A DNA stretch of 64,000 nucleotides from Mugil cephalus (Eukaryota > Chordata > Actinopteri > Mugiliformes > Mugilidae), in NCBI RefSeq assembly GCF_022458985.1, contig NC_061773.1, positions 25,082,001 through 25,146,000 on the forward strand. Direction: 5' to 3'. Within the stretch, counting starts at the first letter, position 1. Every line of letters begins with the position of its first letter. The notes under the pieces are model-generated. The model had not been told where the DNA came from, made no database searches, and worked only from the letters and a program-made list of their open reading frames with translations. This document shows, piece after piece, positions 35,201 to 47,007 of the stretch. Both the position numbers and the translations under genes were made by a program.

Positions 35201-35343
35201 ATCCACGTTGTTTTTACTTCACACACGTCTCCACGCCGCAGTGATGCCACAACACAGAAAAGTAGTTTAGTTTGCTCGGTAACAGTTAGCGAGACTTTCC
35301 CTTCCCGTACATATGGGCGCCTGTTGTGTTCGCTGACGCAAAG

Positions 35344-35379
<36 letters not shown>

Positions 35380-38278
35380 GTGATTTTTACATTTCTTCTC
35401 CCCGTCCAGAATCCAGCAGGAGGTTCCCAGCAAAGCGGTTCTGGAGCAGGAGATGGTGTGGATGAAGGAGCATCTCTCCACGCTGGGCTCACCTGTCGTG
35501 CTCTGTCACAACGACCTGCTCTGCAAGAACATCATCCACAACAGCAAAGAGGGTAGGACGCTTCACTCCCTGCACTGCTTCCGCCCAGTAAATGATTGAC
35601 AGCTGCAGAAACACATGCATGATTGTGAAGCTAATTATAGAGTTTCATAGATAAACCCAGAATCTGAACATACTGACGATGAAACAGTGTCAGAGTTTCC
35701 GTTCTCTTTATATTTTTCAATGTACATTTATCTTGGATTGGATTCAACCTGCACGATTATGGCCAGAGTGACAATCACGATTATGTTGATCAATATTATA
35801 ATCACTGTTATTCATCATGTTAAAGAAAACATTGTATTTTTTCAGCAGTTAGAACGTCTGAGATTCTGGTTTAGTTTTTCTTCACACCTGTGCCGCCCCT
35901 GACTTGAACTCGATCAGCTGACTTCCCCAGAAATTTGCAGCTTGACTTTCAACGTTCTGCTTACTAGTGTTGAATCAGTAACAGACTTTAATCCTCAGGT
36001 TTTAATGCAGTTATCGCTGTTCTGTTTTTGTCTCGCAGGTCACGTCCGCTTCATCGACTACGAATACTCCAGCTACAACTACCAGGCCTTCGACATCGGC
36101 AACCACTTCAATGAGTTTGCAGGTTTGTCCGAACCGCACCACAAGCGATTTTTGCATGTGACGGTAAATATTAAATCAATGCATATTTACGCGTAACATG
36201 CTGTGCAACCAGGCATGGCTGAGCTGGACTACGGACTGTACCCGAGCCGGGAGATGCAGATGGACTGGCTCAGAGTGTACCTGCAGGCGTACAAACTCTT
36301 CACCAAGAAAACAGAGGAGGTCAGCGAGCGGGAGCTGGAGACGCTTTATGTGCAGGTCAACAAGTTTGCTCTGGTGAGGAGAAAAGAAGAAAAAGAAGCT
36401 CGCACACTTCGTTCTATCTGTTACACCCCGCGTCTCGTGTTACTTGTCCTCATCACATGTCTAATTTGTGTCCCTCAAGGCTTCTCACTTCTTTTGGGGC
36501 TTCTGGGCACTCATCCAGGCCAAATACTCCTCCATCGACTTCGACTTCCTCGGGTACGTTGGTGTGTGTGTGTCTGTGTGTGAGAAAGAGTTGGCGCTGT
36601 GTGTGGTGACCCCATACCCCCACTCCAGTTGTGTATGATGTTACTTGAGTAACGGGTCAAAGTGTGTGTATGAAAAGGATCTATCAGCATGGGTTAATCA
36701 GAGTATTATGAAAGACTGAAACCAGGAACCCAGAAAGCCAACATGTCTCTCATTCCCATTGTGAGCTTCCATATAAGAGCCTCACCTCACACCTGTAACA
36801 CACAGAGATGCTGGGTTTGCCTCCCCTAGTGTTTCACAGCAAGAAACTAGACCTAAGCAGAGTCGTGGACTGCACCCCCTCGCTGAGTGAAACGGCTAAC
36901 GTCCTCCTAAAATGAGACATTTAAGTTGGAATGGAAATCGTTTTCTTCTTAAACTTATTAAAAGTTTAAAGACTAGAACTAATAGTTTCTAGTCTACAAA
37001 GTGAGGGTCACATGACAAAAGTGGTTAGGGAAGTTAGTACTTTTGCTATGAAGCTAATCTGCTTCTGCTAGCGTGTTTATTTCAAGTTGTTTTTATTAAA
37101 TTTCCAATAAAATGTAATGAGAGAAAAAGAAAACGTGGAGAAAATAAGAAAAACAAACAAGTAAAACTGAACTTAAGGAGCCAAGAGACACAGTTGTATG
37201 AGACATGGATACAATATCCTGTGTGAACTGGACATTATCTTTACAAACATAGATACAAACCTCATATAAATAATAGTGATCGACCGATATGGATTATTTA
37301 GGGTCGATACCAATACTGATTTTTTAATACTCATCATGCTGCCGATATTTCTGAGCCAATATTTGGAGCTGACACTGCTTTTTCTCCACTTACATGATAA
37401 AAATGAAACAAATGTTACAAGTTAAACATAAACATTTATTGAACTCAAAGAATATTTAGGGCTGCCTGTGGATGTGCCTGTCTGTAAATCTTGCCAGGCA
37501 AAAAAAATACATACACACACACACATATATATATATATATATGTACATATAAATAAATGTATCTGCGAACACACTACCAGTAAAAAACACAAATATCAGC
37601 CTGATATGTTGATTTCTAACATATACATACACTTTTCTTGCTTCGGTTCATTAGCAGTATCCAACCCGTGTACAAACTCATGCATAAAATTCATCTGCTA
37701 AATGAAGTAGATTTGCAGGAATAGAGAAATTAGAGGCCGATAAACAAGCTTGTTCTCTTTCTTTATAAATCCAGTCAGTTTTTACGTTTTTGGTGCACGT
37801 TGCCAAGTATTGTTACAATAATATTTTAATTGCCTGACACAATGTAACATATTATATTAGCACCAGTACTAACTAGCGAGTTTGTTAAACAGATTGAATA
37901 GTGCAGACATTTTCAGTTTTTAGCTAGCAGACAGAAGTGATGAGAAAACACTTTGAATTAAAAAGTCAACGGGGAACAGTGACGAGTTTTCCTGATGTTT
38001 TCCTGATGTGGGCGGGGCTTAATTGTGCTCCATCTCTATTTGGGCTCGTTGGAAATAGCGTGAGGTCATAGGACACACACTGAACCAGATCCTTCTAAAA
38101 ATGTTTGGTCAGTTGAGTAAAAGGGAAAACCACATCCATAGCATCAGTGTAGTTTGTGTTTTCATTTCTCTAGCGTCACCGATTTCATGCCCTTGTTTCT
38201 TGCAGGTATGCTGTGCTACGCTTCAACCAGTACTTTAAGACCAAACCTGCACTGATGGCCCTGCAGATCCCAGAATGA
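26097..38278 (+). CDS. ETNK2: Ethanolamine kinase 2 (nine coding exons, complete)
   Basis: The coding exons are 26097-26243, 31790-31927, 32021-32142, 32629-32769, 35410-35552, 36039-36122, 36213-36373, 36480-36553 and 38206-38278. Together they give 1083 bases: 360 residues and TGA. Ethanolamine kinases phosphorylate ethanolamine with ATP in the cytosol, the first step of the CDP-ethanolamine route to phosphatidylethanolamine. The kinase signature is intact: LCHNDLLCKN (His216, Asp218, Asn223), then FIDYEY (Asp237, Glu239). Family blocks LFTDGTTNKL, YGNKTELIVDR, LYCTFQNG and IGNHFNEFAG are present. ETNK2 is preferred over ETNK1 because of GHVRFIDYEY and YNYQAFDIGNHFNEFAG and because SOX13 is the neighbour. 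The start is the ATG of METQIHVPVGSP, matching the family's short N-terminus. Confidence 0.92.
29948..30182 (-). repeat. Fish interspersed repeat (same family as 45732-45832)
   Basis: Blocks such as CCCAGCTGTCATTGGGTGAG, CCAATTTAGAATCACCAATT and GGGAGGAAGCCGGAGACAAC belong to a high-copy fish repeat I recognise by its consensus. It lies opposite in orientation to the copy at 45732. No coding potential was seen. Confidence 0.75.
30183..30350. repeat. Second, degraded interspersed repeat abutting the previous one
   Basis: Wording such as TACCAGGAAGAAACCATGAG and CAGAACTCTG, then a TCTGCTCGA block and a GAGAGGCAGAG end, resembles another high-copy fish repeat. Similarity is from memory and weak. 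Confidence 0.4.
31790..31927 (+). CDS. ETNK2: ETNK2 exon 2
   Basis: This exon encodes residues 50-95. LFTDGTTNKLVGCYV is the nucleotide-binding loop region, followed by DVVLVRVYGNKTELIVDR. The acceptor is CTCTTCCAG and the donor is GTAGCG. Confidence 0.92.
32021..32142 (+). CDS. ETNK2: ETNK2 exon 3
   Basis: This exon encodes residues 96-135 plus two bases (VLHANGCAPRLYCTFQNG, then CYEFMQGDAL). It follows a 93-bp intron. The acceptor is CTCCTCCAG and the donor is GTTAGG. Confidence 0.92.
32629..32769 (+). CDS. ETNK2: ETNK2 exon 4
   Basis: This exon encodes residues 136-182 plus two bases (MIAREMARIHAIHAHNG, then NLWIKMRKYFSLV). The acceptor is TTCCGCAG and the donor is GTGAGT, followed by a T tract. 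Confidence 0.92.
32770..35409 (+). other. ETNK2 intron 4
   Basis: This 2.6-kb intron has a (GT)n/(GA)n stretch at about 35349-35379 close to exon 5. No exon or mobile element was recognised. Confidence 0.5.
35410..35552 (+). CDS. ETNK2: ETNK2 exon 5 (catalytic loop)
   Basis: This exon encodes residues 183-230 plus one base. It carries the catalytic Brenner motif H-x-D-x4-N in VVLCHNDLLCKNII. The acceptor is CCCGTCCAG and the donor is GTAGGA. Confidence 0.93.
36039..36122 (+). CDS. ETNK2: ETNK2 exon 6 (metal-binding DYE motif)
   Basis: This exon encodes residues about 231-258, with HVRFIDYEYSSYNYQAFD and the metal-coordinating Asp237. The intron downstream is 90 bp. Confidence 0.93.
36213..36373 (+). 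CDS. ETNK2: ETNK2 exon 7
   Basis: This exon encodes residues about 259-312 (AELDYGLYPSREMQMDWL, then LYVQVNKFAL). It ends at GTGAGG in phase 0. Confidence 0.92.
36480..36553 (+). CDS. ETNK2: ETNK2 exon 8
   Basis: This exon encodes residues 313-336 plus two bases (ASHFFWGFWALIQAKYSS, then DFDFLG), a block strongly conserved in ETNK1/2. The acceptor is TCCCTCAAG and the donor is GTACGT. Confidence 0.92.
36554..38205 (+). other. ETNK2 intron 8
   Basis: This holds the MITE-like repeat at 37276-37500 and a (CA)n(TA)n microsatellite at 37511-37541. Nothing else was recognised. Confidence 0.5.
37276..37500. repeat. GATCGACCGATA-type MITE, copy 1
   Basis: This begins AGTGATCGACCGATATGGAT. The inner block ATAAACATTTATTGAACTCA is the reverse complement of part of 51688-51785. 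The terminal motif is one I associate with hAT-type non-autonomous elements in fish, but I could not establish the second terminus or a target duplication. Confidence 0.55.
38206..38278 (+). CDS. ETNK2: ETNK2 exon 9 (C-terminus and stop)
   Basis: This exon encodes YAVLRFNQYFKTKPALMAL and QIPE, then TGA at 38276-38278, as in other vertebrate ETNK proteins. The acceptor is CTTGCAG. Confidence 0.93.
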
Positions 38279-41200
38279 GAGGGACGGCGGAGAGGAAGAC
38301 GGGATGCAGGGTGTCTCAGACGTCCCTGTGGGGTGTGGACTCTCTTCTGTACCAGCTGTCGATGGACCACAGCTGGGTCTACCTGCCATCCTCTTTTCTG
38401 CAAGAAGCGCAATTACCGTTTTATTCCTCCGAACCCAGCTCCTCGTCCGTCACGACTCCAGCTCCAGAATTACAAATCTTCCATCTGTGTGAATGTGCGC
38501 GTGTGTGATTTACCGCGACGAACCCCGAACAGCGTCTCGCTTTTTCCCTCTTTGGGCAGCTGAACCAGACGTAGTGAGAACAGCAGTGTGTGTGTGTGTA
38601 GGTAGGGTAGAGGTCACTGGCTTAAAACCTGCTTTATCATCTGTCGCACTGGCGCCAAAATGTTCCAGAACGCTGGTAATGAAGGTCAGTAGAGGGGACG
38701 AGACTGTTCAGGGCGGTTTGACGGCGCCGCTGACGGATAGTTTGTCTAATTTTTTCTGTGTATATCTAACGGGACGAGCCCGTCGCCTCCTTCAGGGGCT
38801 TTTTTTTTTTTTTTTTGCCTGGCGTTATGTGTTTGGCGAATGGAGCGACACCGTTTCGCCTTCTCTCCCCCGATGTTTTAATACTTTAAAGTCTATGTTT
38901 TACCCGCCCGTTTTCTCCGTCTTTGGTGCTACCTGCTCGTAGCTGCAGCCTCTTTTTGCACTGAACTTCCCAGAGATCAGAGCCGAACACGCATCACTTT
39001 ACCCCCCTCACCCCTTCACCCGGCTCTCCTCTCTGTTGAGCTTCTGTCGGTACCTCTGATAATTAACCGCTGCTTCTGCCGCTGCTACTTTTCTGTTGTG
39101 CAAGGCCCCCCCCCCCCTCCCTGGAAAGAAGGTGCGAGTGTGAAAAATGGCTTTAGGTTGAATCACTATTGTGTTGTAGCAATCGGTGACAGAGAGAAGC
39201 TAAATGTGCATTTATTTATATGTGTGAAGAAACTGTGGATTATTACACATCTCAGGTTTAACAACTCTTGGGTTTGGATCGCTAAGTTGGAAAGCGGTGT
39301 CGCGGGAGGAGCGGGGAAGTAAATGGTTAATAAGAGGGGTGTAAATGTGACACTAATCTCTGTGTGCATTTCTGTCCTCGCGCCCGCTTTTTCCACCTTC
39401 TTGACTTTTATGGTTGCGCCGGATTCGCTTCGTCAAAGCTTCCATTTAAACTTTCCAGACCTTCTGGAAAATCACGACCTCCGTCACCCTTCTGTGCCAG
39501 CTGCTCCCGTCCTCCTGCTCCCGTCCTCCCCCCCCCCCCGCGCTGTTGTGCCCCCTTGTGTCGGCTCCCTCCTCACCGTTTCCATCCGCGATCTGTTTCC
39601 CTCACACCTGCATCACGAAACCATCTCCACATCCCGGCCTCCTCTCGGCTCCGCGTTCGTAATCCGTTCACATTCCAGATCCAGAGCCAGATTGTGTTGC
39701 GTAATCAGATGTTACGTAAGTTTTATCTGGGGTCAAATCAAGTGTAGCTTTTTAAAACGAGGGAGGAATGGGATATTTTTCGGGCTGTGTGACTGTCGTG
39801 CTCTTACGTTCATGGTAAAAGGTGACTTCTGGCCCTTTATCAGGAGAACACTTCCTCCTCCGGCTCTGACTGCGCGTAGAAAGCCGCATCCTTAACGCCA
39901 CGTTTTTGTGTTTTGTGCGAATTTCCCCGCACAAAACGAAACCTGGTCAGCTCATGCAGACACCTCTAGCCGTAACGTAGCACAGCAAGATGCAAAATCA
40001 CGTTTTTATGTAGTAATTTGCATGTTAATACACTACAGATTCACCACTGCATCGCACATCTTGACTGGACGTCACGGCCCCTCGCTCACAGCCTCGTTCC
40101 TTTTTTTTTTTTCCTTTTATCTTCATCAAAGACCTTTTGACTTGTCACAGAAAAAATAAAGTACAGGTTAATAAAGGCTGCTGGGACACTTAATGGAGCT
40201 GAGCCATCAATAATACACCTGTGCCTCTAATCCTGTCACAAGTCAAAATGTCTGACTCAGTGGCCGTGAAACATGTTTCTGAATGAAAGTTGCCCACAAA
40301 CAGAGCGGAACGGGACGAATTTTGTAGAAATATCGGAAAAGCAGATGATCTTCTCATGAACAACCAGCGTTTATCTGGAGGAAACATTTGAAGACATTTG
40401 TATGTAAGACAGTGAACAGTCCCTTGAGTAGGATATAAATGAAGCTCATGTTAGTTCAAGAGCCTCATATCAGTAAATTCTGCATTTAATTTATGTTCCG
40501 TTCCACCCGACACGCTCAAGATTATTTAATTCCTCACAGGCCCAGACGGGGGAGACACTGAGCTCTGACCTTTGTCCTCCACTGCTGGTGTTGTGTAACC
40601 GACAGGTTTAATAATTCACCAGGTGAGCGGAGCCTCAGAGCTGCAGCACAGACGGAGATGTTAATGAGACATGTTTCTAGAAGGGTTGTATTTATGTCTG
40701 AATATATGTGAGTCAGAACTCAGTTGAAGGCAGTGTGACGCTGAATGAGTTTACTTCTTTAATGGCACGTATTTGGGAGCAAAAAAAAAAAAAGCTGTAT
40801 TGTCTTAAAAAAAAAAAAAAGAAGCTTGAATCATCGCACATCACTGAATGGATTCGAGAATGATCAAGAGGTCCCCGTTTTTAGCGGACTAATAGAGTAA
40901 TCTGCTTAGTAGATTTGCAGACAAAGGCCAAATTGGTGAACTTGCTGCTCGGATGCACAATCCTAAAGCCCTGCTAGGAATTCAGCCTGGATAAAAAAAA
41001 AAAGAGCACTTGCACCCCGTGAGCACTGAATACATTTCTCCATTCCCTTTAGCAGAGGGCCCTGATCCAAAGTGGAACTCTTCTGTTAGCACAGCTTTCT
41101 GCAGAAGAAGAAGAAGTGTGTGAAGTGTCATTGTCTCTAAACGATATCTGATACCGCAGCATAAACAGACGCTAAAGGCTGGAGATCGGTGTAGAGTCGA

Positions 41201-42640
41201 CGACCTAAAAAAACACATTCCACACAGCCGAGGTCGTCCTAAAAAAACGCTGCGCTCGTTTCACAGCTGTTTGACCTTTTGGCCACCTTACCCACTGTGC
41301 TCTTTGGTGCTCAGCGTGCGGCGTCGCAGCGTCTTCGTGTGGCTGAAAATCGTTTTTGTGTTCTAAAAGGCACGTGACATTCTTCCGAACCGCGGAAACA
41401 CTTCTGTCCGCGCAGGTTCTGTGAAGGAAAAGTTAACGTTTAAAAGCACAAAAGCACATGATCGGAACGTGTCCCTGTTCTGTGTGAACCTAAAGATGCG
41501 CCCGGAACTTTTTATCGTTCAACAACAAAGTCTCAACAAAATATTAGTAAGAAAAAAGTCTGTAGCTACACCAAACACATATCGCAGGATGTGGAGTGTT
41601 CAGCTTCCAATGCACAGTGGACACAAACGTTTTCTAAATTATTATGTTGAATAGATAGAATAATCCCACATGCATCACGACATTTGTCTAACTACAGTCT
41701 CCTAGGGTTAGGGTTAGTGTTGCCCTTCTCAGAATCACTAACATGAATTTTTACCTGCTTACCTAGAAACTCTTATTAATTAACATATTTACCTGAATTA
41801 ACCTCTTGTCAAAAATGTTTTTAAGTGATAAAATGAGACCTATTAGATGTCGGGTACTTTACTGCGTTTCACCAAAACATTATCTTAAGGATTTGCACTA
41901 TTGCACCACACTGACAATGAAGTGCGGCAAAAAGCAACAGCCGTTGTGTAGTCGGTGGATCACTCCGTGGGTAAGGTGTCAAAGAGCCAAGAAAGTCCTG
42001 CGAGTGTTCACTGGAAGCTGAAAGCTCCCGTTTCCTGTTTTTAAGACGGACTCTGCGTTTTATTTCGTGTCCTTTTTGTAGCGACCTCTCCGTGCCGGCC
42101 GTCGAAAACATTTAACTCTCACTGTGTCCGGCCTTTTTAGTGTTTTAAAGCCGTTTATTTATTGAAGGAGCCTAACGCCGCATTTCCCACTTTTCCTCTC
42201 GTTGTTTTCTAATCATACCAAAATGGCTAGTTTCAGTGTGCATTACAGTTAATTTGAGATTAACCGTTTTTGTGTGCGAATGTACTAACTTATGATACAC
42301 TGTACAGGAAAAAAAAATATAATTTTTTTTCTTTCTTTGTATGCCGATATTTACTTTTTGTAAAAGCTTTGACTTGAAACCTAGAGCGCCGTGTAAAAGG
42401 GACGCAGCGTTTGGCTTGCAGATGTGACTTTGTACTCATCCACTGCTAAAAAAAAAGAGGTGGTGCCTCAGTGTGTGTGTATGTGTGTGCGCGCGCCTGG
42501 CGGAGACGGAGGATGTAAATACTGTAAGAAATACTGTGAAAAGCTTACTGTACAGTGATCCTTCACACCTCTGTAGGAGTGGCAAGAAGAATTATTTAAC
42601 AGTTGTCAATAAATATTTCCATTAAAATGTATGGAACGAT
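38279..42640 (+). other. Probable ETNK2 3' UTR
   Basis: After the stop codon there are about 4.3 kb without another gene. The candidate end is AATAAA at about 42609-42614, followed within 40 bases by a T-rich run (42653-42666) as a downstream element. Earlier AATAAA sites lie near 40155 and 40171. Assignment as UTR is inference, since no transcript evidence is available here. Confidence 0.4.
42609..42614 (+). terminator. Candidate ETNK2 polyadenylation signal
   Basis: The hexamer AATAAA is followed by TATTTCCATTAAAATGTATG and then a long T-run near 42653. It is the last good plus-strand signal before repeat-rich intergenic sequence. Confidence 0.4.
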
Positions 42641-42957
42641 GCGCGGCCTCTGTTTTTTTTTTTTTCTGCCCTGCGACGCGCTACGAGTCGAGGAAATGAC
42701 CCACGCGTGACTTGTGCTGACACTCCGGCTTCCTCCAGGGTTTGTTTGTGTCTGCCAGCTGACCCTGGGTGTCGACCCTGGACAAGGAGGAAGGAAGGAA
42801 GGAGAAAACTTCTGCTGTGGGACGTCCTGCCACAACACGCGGGCACGCACCACTACTAATATTACCACTACAGGCGTTAATGGCCAATCTTTTCCTTCCC
42901 ACACTCACCATCACCTTGTTATATTTAATAGAATATATATAGAATGTATCCTTTTAA

Positions 42958-43280
42958 CCTACTGAGATCCTGCGTCCTCATATGGGGACATTAGGTTTGT
43001 GGCTTATTCGGCTTCATTTCAATCTGTTGTGGTACCATGATAACGGGCATTTTAGCAAAATCTTTATTTTATTTTTATTTTTATGCTTTAAACTTCTCCA
43101 TTTATACTTATTAACTGCTCTAGTTTGATACAACATACAAATTTAACAAATTCTACAGCGTCGCTAATAAGTGAGTACTCGTTTGAGGACATTGGGATTA
43201 AATGTCCTTATTTTTATTTTTTCCTAGGTCCTTGGAGAAATCAACAACACACAACAAATAAAAGCTCAGGTTTTAGAAGG
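42958..43280. mobile_element. TTAA-flanked MITE (piggyBac-like), copy 1
   Basis: This 323-bp element has ends CCTACTGAGATCC and CAGGTTTTAGAAGG, imperfect inverted repeats. It is flanked by TTAA on both sides (42954-42957, 43281-43284). TTAA target duplication and CC..GG ends are piggyBac-superfamily traits. Internal blocks (GCGTCGCTAATAAGTGAGTA, ACTCGTTTGAGGACATTGGG) recur in 47751-48315. Confidence 0.75.
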
Positions 43281-43284
43281 TTAA

Positions 43285-44380
43285 ACACATTGTACGCTGG
43301 TCATAACCTATAAAATAAAGACAGTGATCCCTGAAGTGTCCTGCAAAGCAACATTGCAACACAATTAAAACATAAAAAGGTTACATAATGTGGTCCAAAC
43401 CAACACGAGAATCAAAATACGAAATCAAGTGATCTTCATTACAAACACCTGACTTTATTTGAAGAAAATATTCAAACTCATAGCCTCGAGAAAAGTAAAC
43501 ATAACCTGATTTGTTCAGTTTAAGCTCTACTTAAACTTAGAGGATAAAAAAAATGGCTGGATTGAATCTGAGCTACTGAGTGAGTGTAATTATATCTGAA
43601 GTTAATAGCTGATTTCATAAGGGTGTAATTTGTGTCAAGTAGTGAAAAAATAATGTTAACTGTATTATATATATTTAAGTCATAGTAATTAAAGAAACAA
43701 AGTAATGAGCCAGTAATGAAACAAACCTATTCTTAGCAAGTGTAGGTGAAAAGCTGATAAAACTGAGTCAGGGTCAATAAACCTGATTAAATTCCATGTT
43801 AGAATCTACAATGTGCATTAGACAAAATGTAAACAGGGTTTGTGGCTGATAATTACAGCAGCCGTTCAATGAGTTCTATTGTGGTTTTGGTTCAATATAT
43901 TCAATATAGCATTAGTATGTTAAATACCCTGTAGCAGGGAAGAAGAAGAAGGGCAACAAAGAATGAAGCTTAAAACAAGGGACACTGGACGTCACTCCTC
44001 ATCCAGCTTCTCCAGGTGACTGGTGGGTATTTGGGTTATTCCCGGGAACGTCTATAGGTGGCGCCAACCTGAAACTCACGTGACTTGGGGCCTGTAAGGG
44101 CCAGATACTCACCTGTGATTGGACAACTTTGTTTTGATCCTGTTACCAATGAATGGTACTGTAATAACCCAGCGATGGTCCCAGAAACCCATCTTCATAT
44201 CCATCTTTCTTCCCTCAGCTTGGTTTATTGGACGTAACATGACCTGAATCCCCGAGAGCACTCAAAGGGGCCAGGACTCTCAGCTAAATGGGCATTCACA
44301 GCGAGTACAAATCAATGCAATTAACAGGAAGGGATTGTCTGGAGCAGATATAGATTTGGGACAATATTCCGGTAAAGCAT
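43285..44380. other. Intergenic, AT-rich
   Basis: No gene, RNA or repeat was recognised in this stretch. Confidence 0.4.
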
Positions 44381-44383
44381 CGC

Positions 44384-44477
44384 TGCCAGGCCCAAAGACA
44401 CCAGGCAGCACCTGAAAACCCCCAACACACCGACATGGCTGGTTTTCAGGTGCTGCCTCATGTCTTTGCACATGGCA
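44384..44477 (-). repeat. 94-nt hairpin (37-bp arms, 20-nt loop)
   Basis: The arms 44384-44420 and 44441-44477 are reverse complements at 32 of 37 positions, including 18 uninterrupted pairs next to the loop (GGCAGCACCTGAAAACC). On the minus strand two of the five mismatches become G-U wobbles, so a minus-strand RNA would fold better. This may be a palindromic MITE core or a miRNA-like precursor. No transcript evidence is visible. Confidence 0.7.
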
Positions 44478-44889
44478 GCAGTGTTCAGACTTTTGGGAAC
44501 AACTGTATATTGGATAAAGCTACATTACAGCAACTATGCTACGTTAGAGCTAACAGCTGCACTGCTGGATTAGCACAATGCCTGAACCAATTTAAAAACA
44601 CTTTTTCTCATTTATCCAACTCTGGGGAACACGGTGGGTGAGTAAATATCACATACGGGTGGATTGTGGGAGTAGGAAAGTTGGTTTCTTATTTAACATA
44701 AGAAGCTTATGTCACCATTGATTATTAGGGTTTGTCTGTTTGCTTGTGTAGCTGGGATACTTCAGTCAGATGTGATCAGAGCACACAATCCTAAAGAAAC
44801 ATCACTTTTATATCTTTTTTTTTCCCTCAATGGGATCTTGGGAAACTCTTTAATACCTCTCTGCTTGTAAATCCTCCTGCTACGTTGCA

Positions 44890-45140
44890 GGTCAAAGGAA
44901 ATCGATGCCCACCTCCCTCATATATAAGGGGTGAAGACCTTCTTGAGGTCAGTTATGAGTCTCCTAATTCAGATTTTGAACCAAATGAGGAAACTGCTAT
45001 TACCCCAAGCAAGACGTTCATATAAAAAAATGGTGAAAAACACTGGTCTTTGTGGCCCAAATGTGCATCAGACAAGACTGTCTGCAGAAAACACAGCAAA
45101 GACAGAGCCAGGGCTGGATAGGACGATCATTTTTTCTTGG
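44890..45140 (+). pseudogene. Possible piggyBac-type transposase relic
   Basis: Plus-strand frames give KKNGEKHWSLWPKC, then, after a frame change, TRLSAENTAKTEPGLDR. Together these resemble the pre-catalytic segment of piggyBac-like (PGBD) transposases: a Lys-Asp/Asn-Gly-x-x-W segment, then a GRxxAxNIxxxxPG segment. It is short and frameshifted. The call is by eye from family memory. Confidence 0.35.
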
Positions 45141-45703
45141 TTTTAAGTCGGTGGATCAATTTAAAACAAATAAATAAAATGTAAAATAGGTAATTTTTCA
45201 CAAAATCAATGTCAATTACAGTGATTGTATTTTATATGTAGATCTTAATGGTTAATTTTTTTAATTAAACATGCAGGAACATCATTGCTGGTCCTGAGAA
45301 GGGAACGTAATAGGAGCTACATTAAACAGAAAACCACATAAGTAAATATAAAATTCCTTAAATTTCACACTAAGTATTAAGAATGAACATGTTGTATTCT
45401 CTTTCCTCACGGGCAACACCACAGTACCACAATACACACTATAACAACGCCAGCCTCTATCTAAGACACATGTCCTGTTTATGCTCCTTCCCCCTGGCCA
45501 TCACCTGTTTACTGCTTATCACGCGCTCCCACTTTATTAACTTAAATATCATGTGCTCTAAGTGCTTCTTTTTGTGAATAAGTAAAAAAATAAAACCTTG
45601 AAGGTGCTCTTTGGTGCAGGGCTGGCAAATTGTGGCAAATGAAGAAAGTTGCCAAGGCACTCTTGGTCCAAAATTTAAAAAGCCTTTATTTAAAGTGAGT
45701 AAA

Positions 45704-45730
45704 ATATATATATATATATACAGTATATAT
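45704..45730. repeat. (TA)n microsatellite
   Basis: Alternating TA for about 25 bases, directly left of an interspersed repeat. Confidence 0.85.
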
Positions 45731-45731
45731 T

Positions 45732-45832
45732 TTGGACTGGCGACCTGTCCAGGGTGAACCCCACCTCTCACCATTGACAGCTGGGATAGACTCCAGCAAC
45801 CCTAGAGAGGACTAAGTGATCGTTGAGGATGA
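45732..45832 (+). repeat. Fish interspersed repeat, GGCGACCTGTCCAGGGTG family
   Basis: The blocks ACTGGCGACCTGTCCAGGGT and GACAGCTGGGATAGACTCCA are characteristic of a very common fish repeat. The copy at 29948-30182 is in the opposite orientation. Confidence 0.8.
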
Positions 45833-45889
45833 GGGCCTTGAACAATTTTATTTTTTTTTGCCACTATTAATTTTTTCAATTCAAACTTT

Positions 45890-45985
45890 TGCAACAGTGT
45901 CGGAAAATTGTGGGGTAAAATTACAAAATATATATAAAACACGTCTAATCAACTAAAGATTTTGCGACCCCCTGTTGAAGACATA
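45890..45985. mobile_element. Truncated end of hAT-type MITE
   Basis: Read on the minus strand, GTCTTCAACAGGGGGTCGCA and AAATCTTTAGTTGATTAGAC match the left end of the element at 56101-56515. Only this end is present. Confidence 0.65.
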
Positions 45986-46293
45986 TGCACTAGACCTTTT
46001 ACGCATTGATATGGTAGTTATATTATGTTGGTTTGAAGTGTTTCAGTCTAGTTGCTATGGAGACAGGTGACGGAGATGGAGTGTGCTGCCTTCAAACTGT
46101 TTTCTGGAGACACTGTTAAAATGCTTATTTTAAAGGACGTATTCATATAACCTGATATAAAAGAGGCCTCACATGTAAACCAACACAGGAGCCCAGAGAC
46201 GTGGCCTCCAGTCAACTCTCACACTGGACAGAGTACGACACCTCTCACAATTGTGGGTATAAAACAGTTCACATCAACACATCGTAATAGGAG

Positions 46294-46545
46294 TATTCAC
46301 CGATCAGGCATAACATTATGACCACTGACGGGTGAAGTGAATGACATTAAAACCGTCTTGTGACAATTCAAGGTTCTGCTGGGAAACTTTTGGACCCGAC
46401 GTTCATTCATGTGGATGTTACTTAGACATGTAGCCCCCACATAGATCAGACCAAATCAGACCAGGCACCCCCCACCCCATAGGAATGACAATCCTTGACG
46501 GCAAGGTGTGAAGATATCAGACCCCTGAGGGAATTATCTTTGGTT
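46294..46545. mobile_element. Degraded Tc1-like transposon fragment
   Basis: This begins with the terminal repeat ACCGATCAGGCATAACATTA plus TGACCACTGAC, then GGTGAAGTGAATGACATTAA. Further inside, CTGCTGGGAAACTTTTGGAC and TCATGTGGATGTTACTTAGA match the transposase-coding end of a known fish Tc1-like family (minus-strand sense). The body is mostly deleted and not functional. Confidence 0.7.
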
Positions 46546-46799
46546 ATTATGGGACATAAGAAGAATAACTTGACCAAACACACAGGTTTAATATATTTTA
46601 TTGTGGTTGCTGTGTTTTTATTTATTTATTTATTTATTTTCTGATAGCTGCCTGACACCTGATTAAGGCCCATCCTGTAAAGAAAACATAGCCTGAGTAG
46701 ATGCTTAATCCAACCACTACCAGGCCATAATAATATATAGCTTGATTCACCCTGAACACAATTTGTAATGAGTTCCTGCAGAGAGCTGTAGTGAGAGGT

Positions 46800-46925
46800 C
46801 TGCTCCTCCTTTTAGGAGCTATTTAATGACCAGACCATAGACAGGCGCCGTCCGTATCCCCGGGAAAATAGCATCAGTTTGGCCAATGCAAGGGTCCATA
46901 TTTATATACAGTCTATGCACCAGCC
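46800..46925. repeat. Short repeat end with ATATACAGTCTATG
   Basis: CCATATTTATATACAGTCTA resembles the end of a high-copy fish repeat also suggested at 58217 (AGACTGTATAAAAAATGGAC, opposite orientation). Boundaries are uncertain. Confidence 0.4.
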
Positions 46926-47007
46926 TGCCTCAAACAAAATCATGTAATTATAAAAAAATTAAATAATTAAAAAAAAAAAATCATACCAAACACAATTAAC
47001 ACAACCA

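Noticed and set aside
41703..41718. Telomere-like AGGGTTAGGGTTAG.
   Set aside because: It has only about two units, which is too short for an interstitial telomere array.
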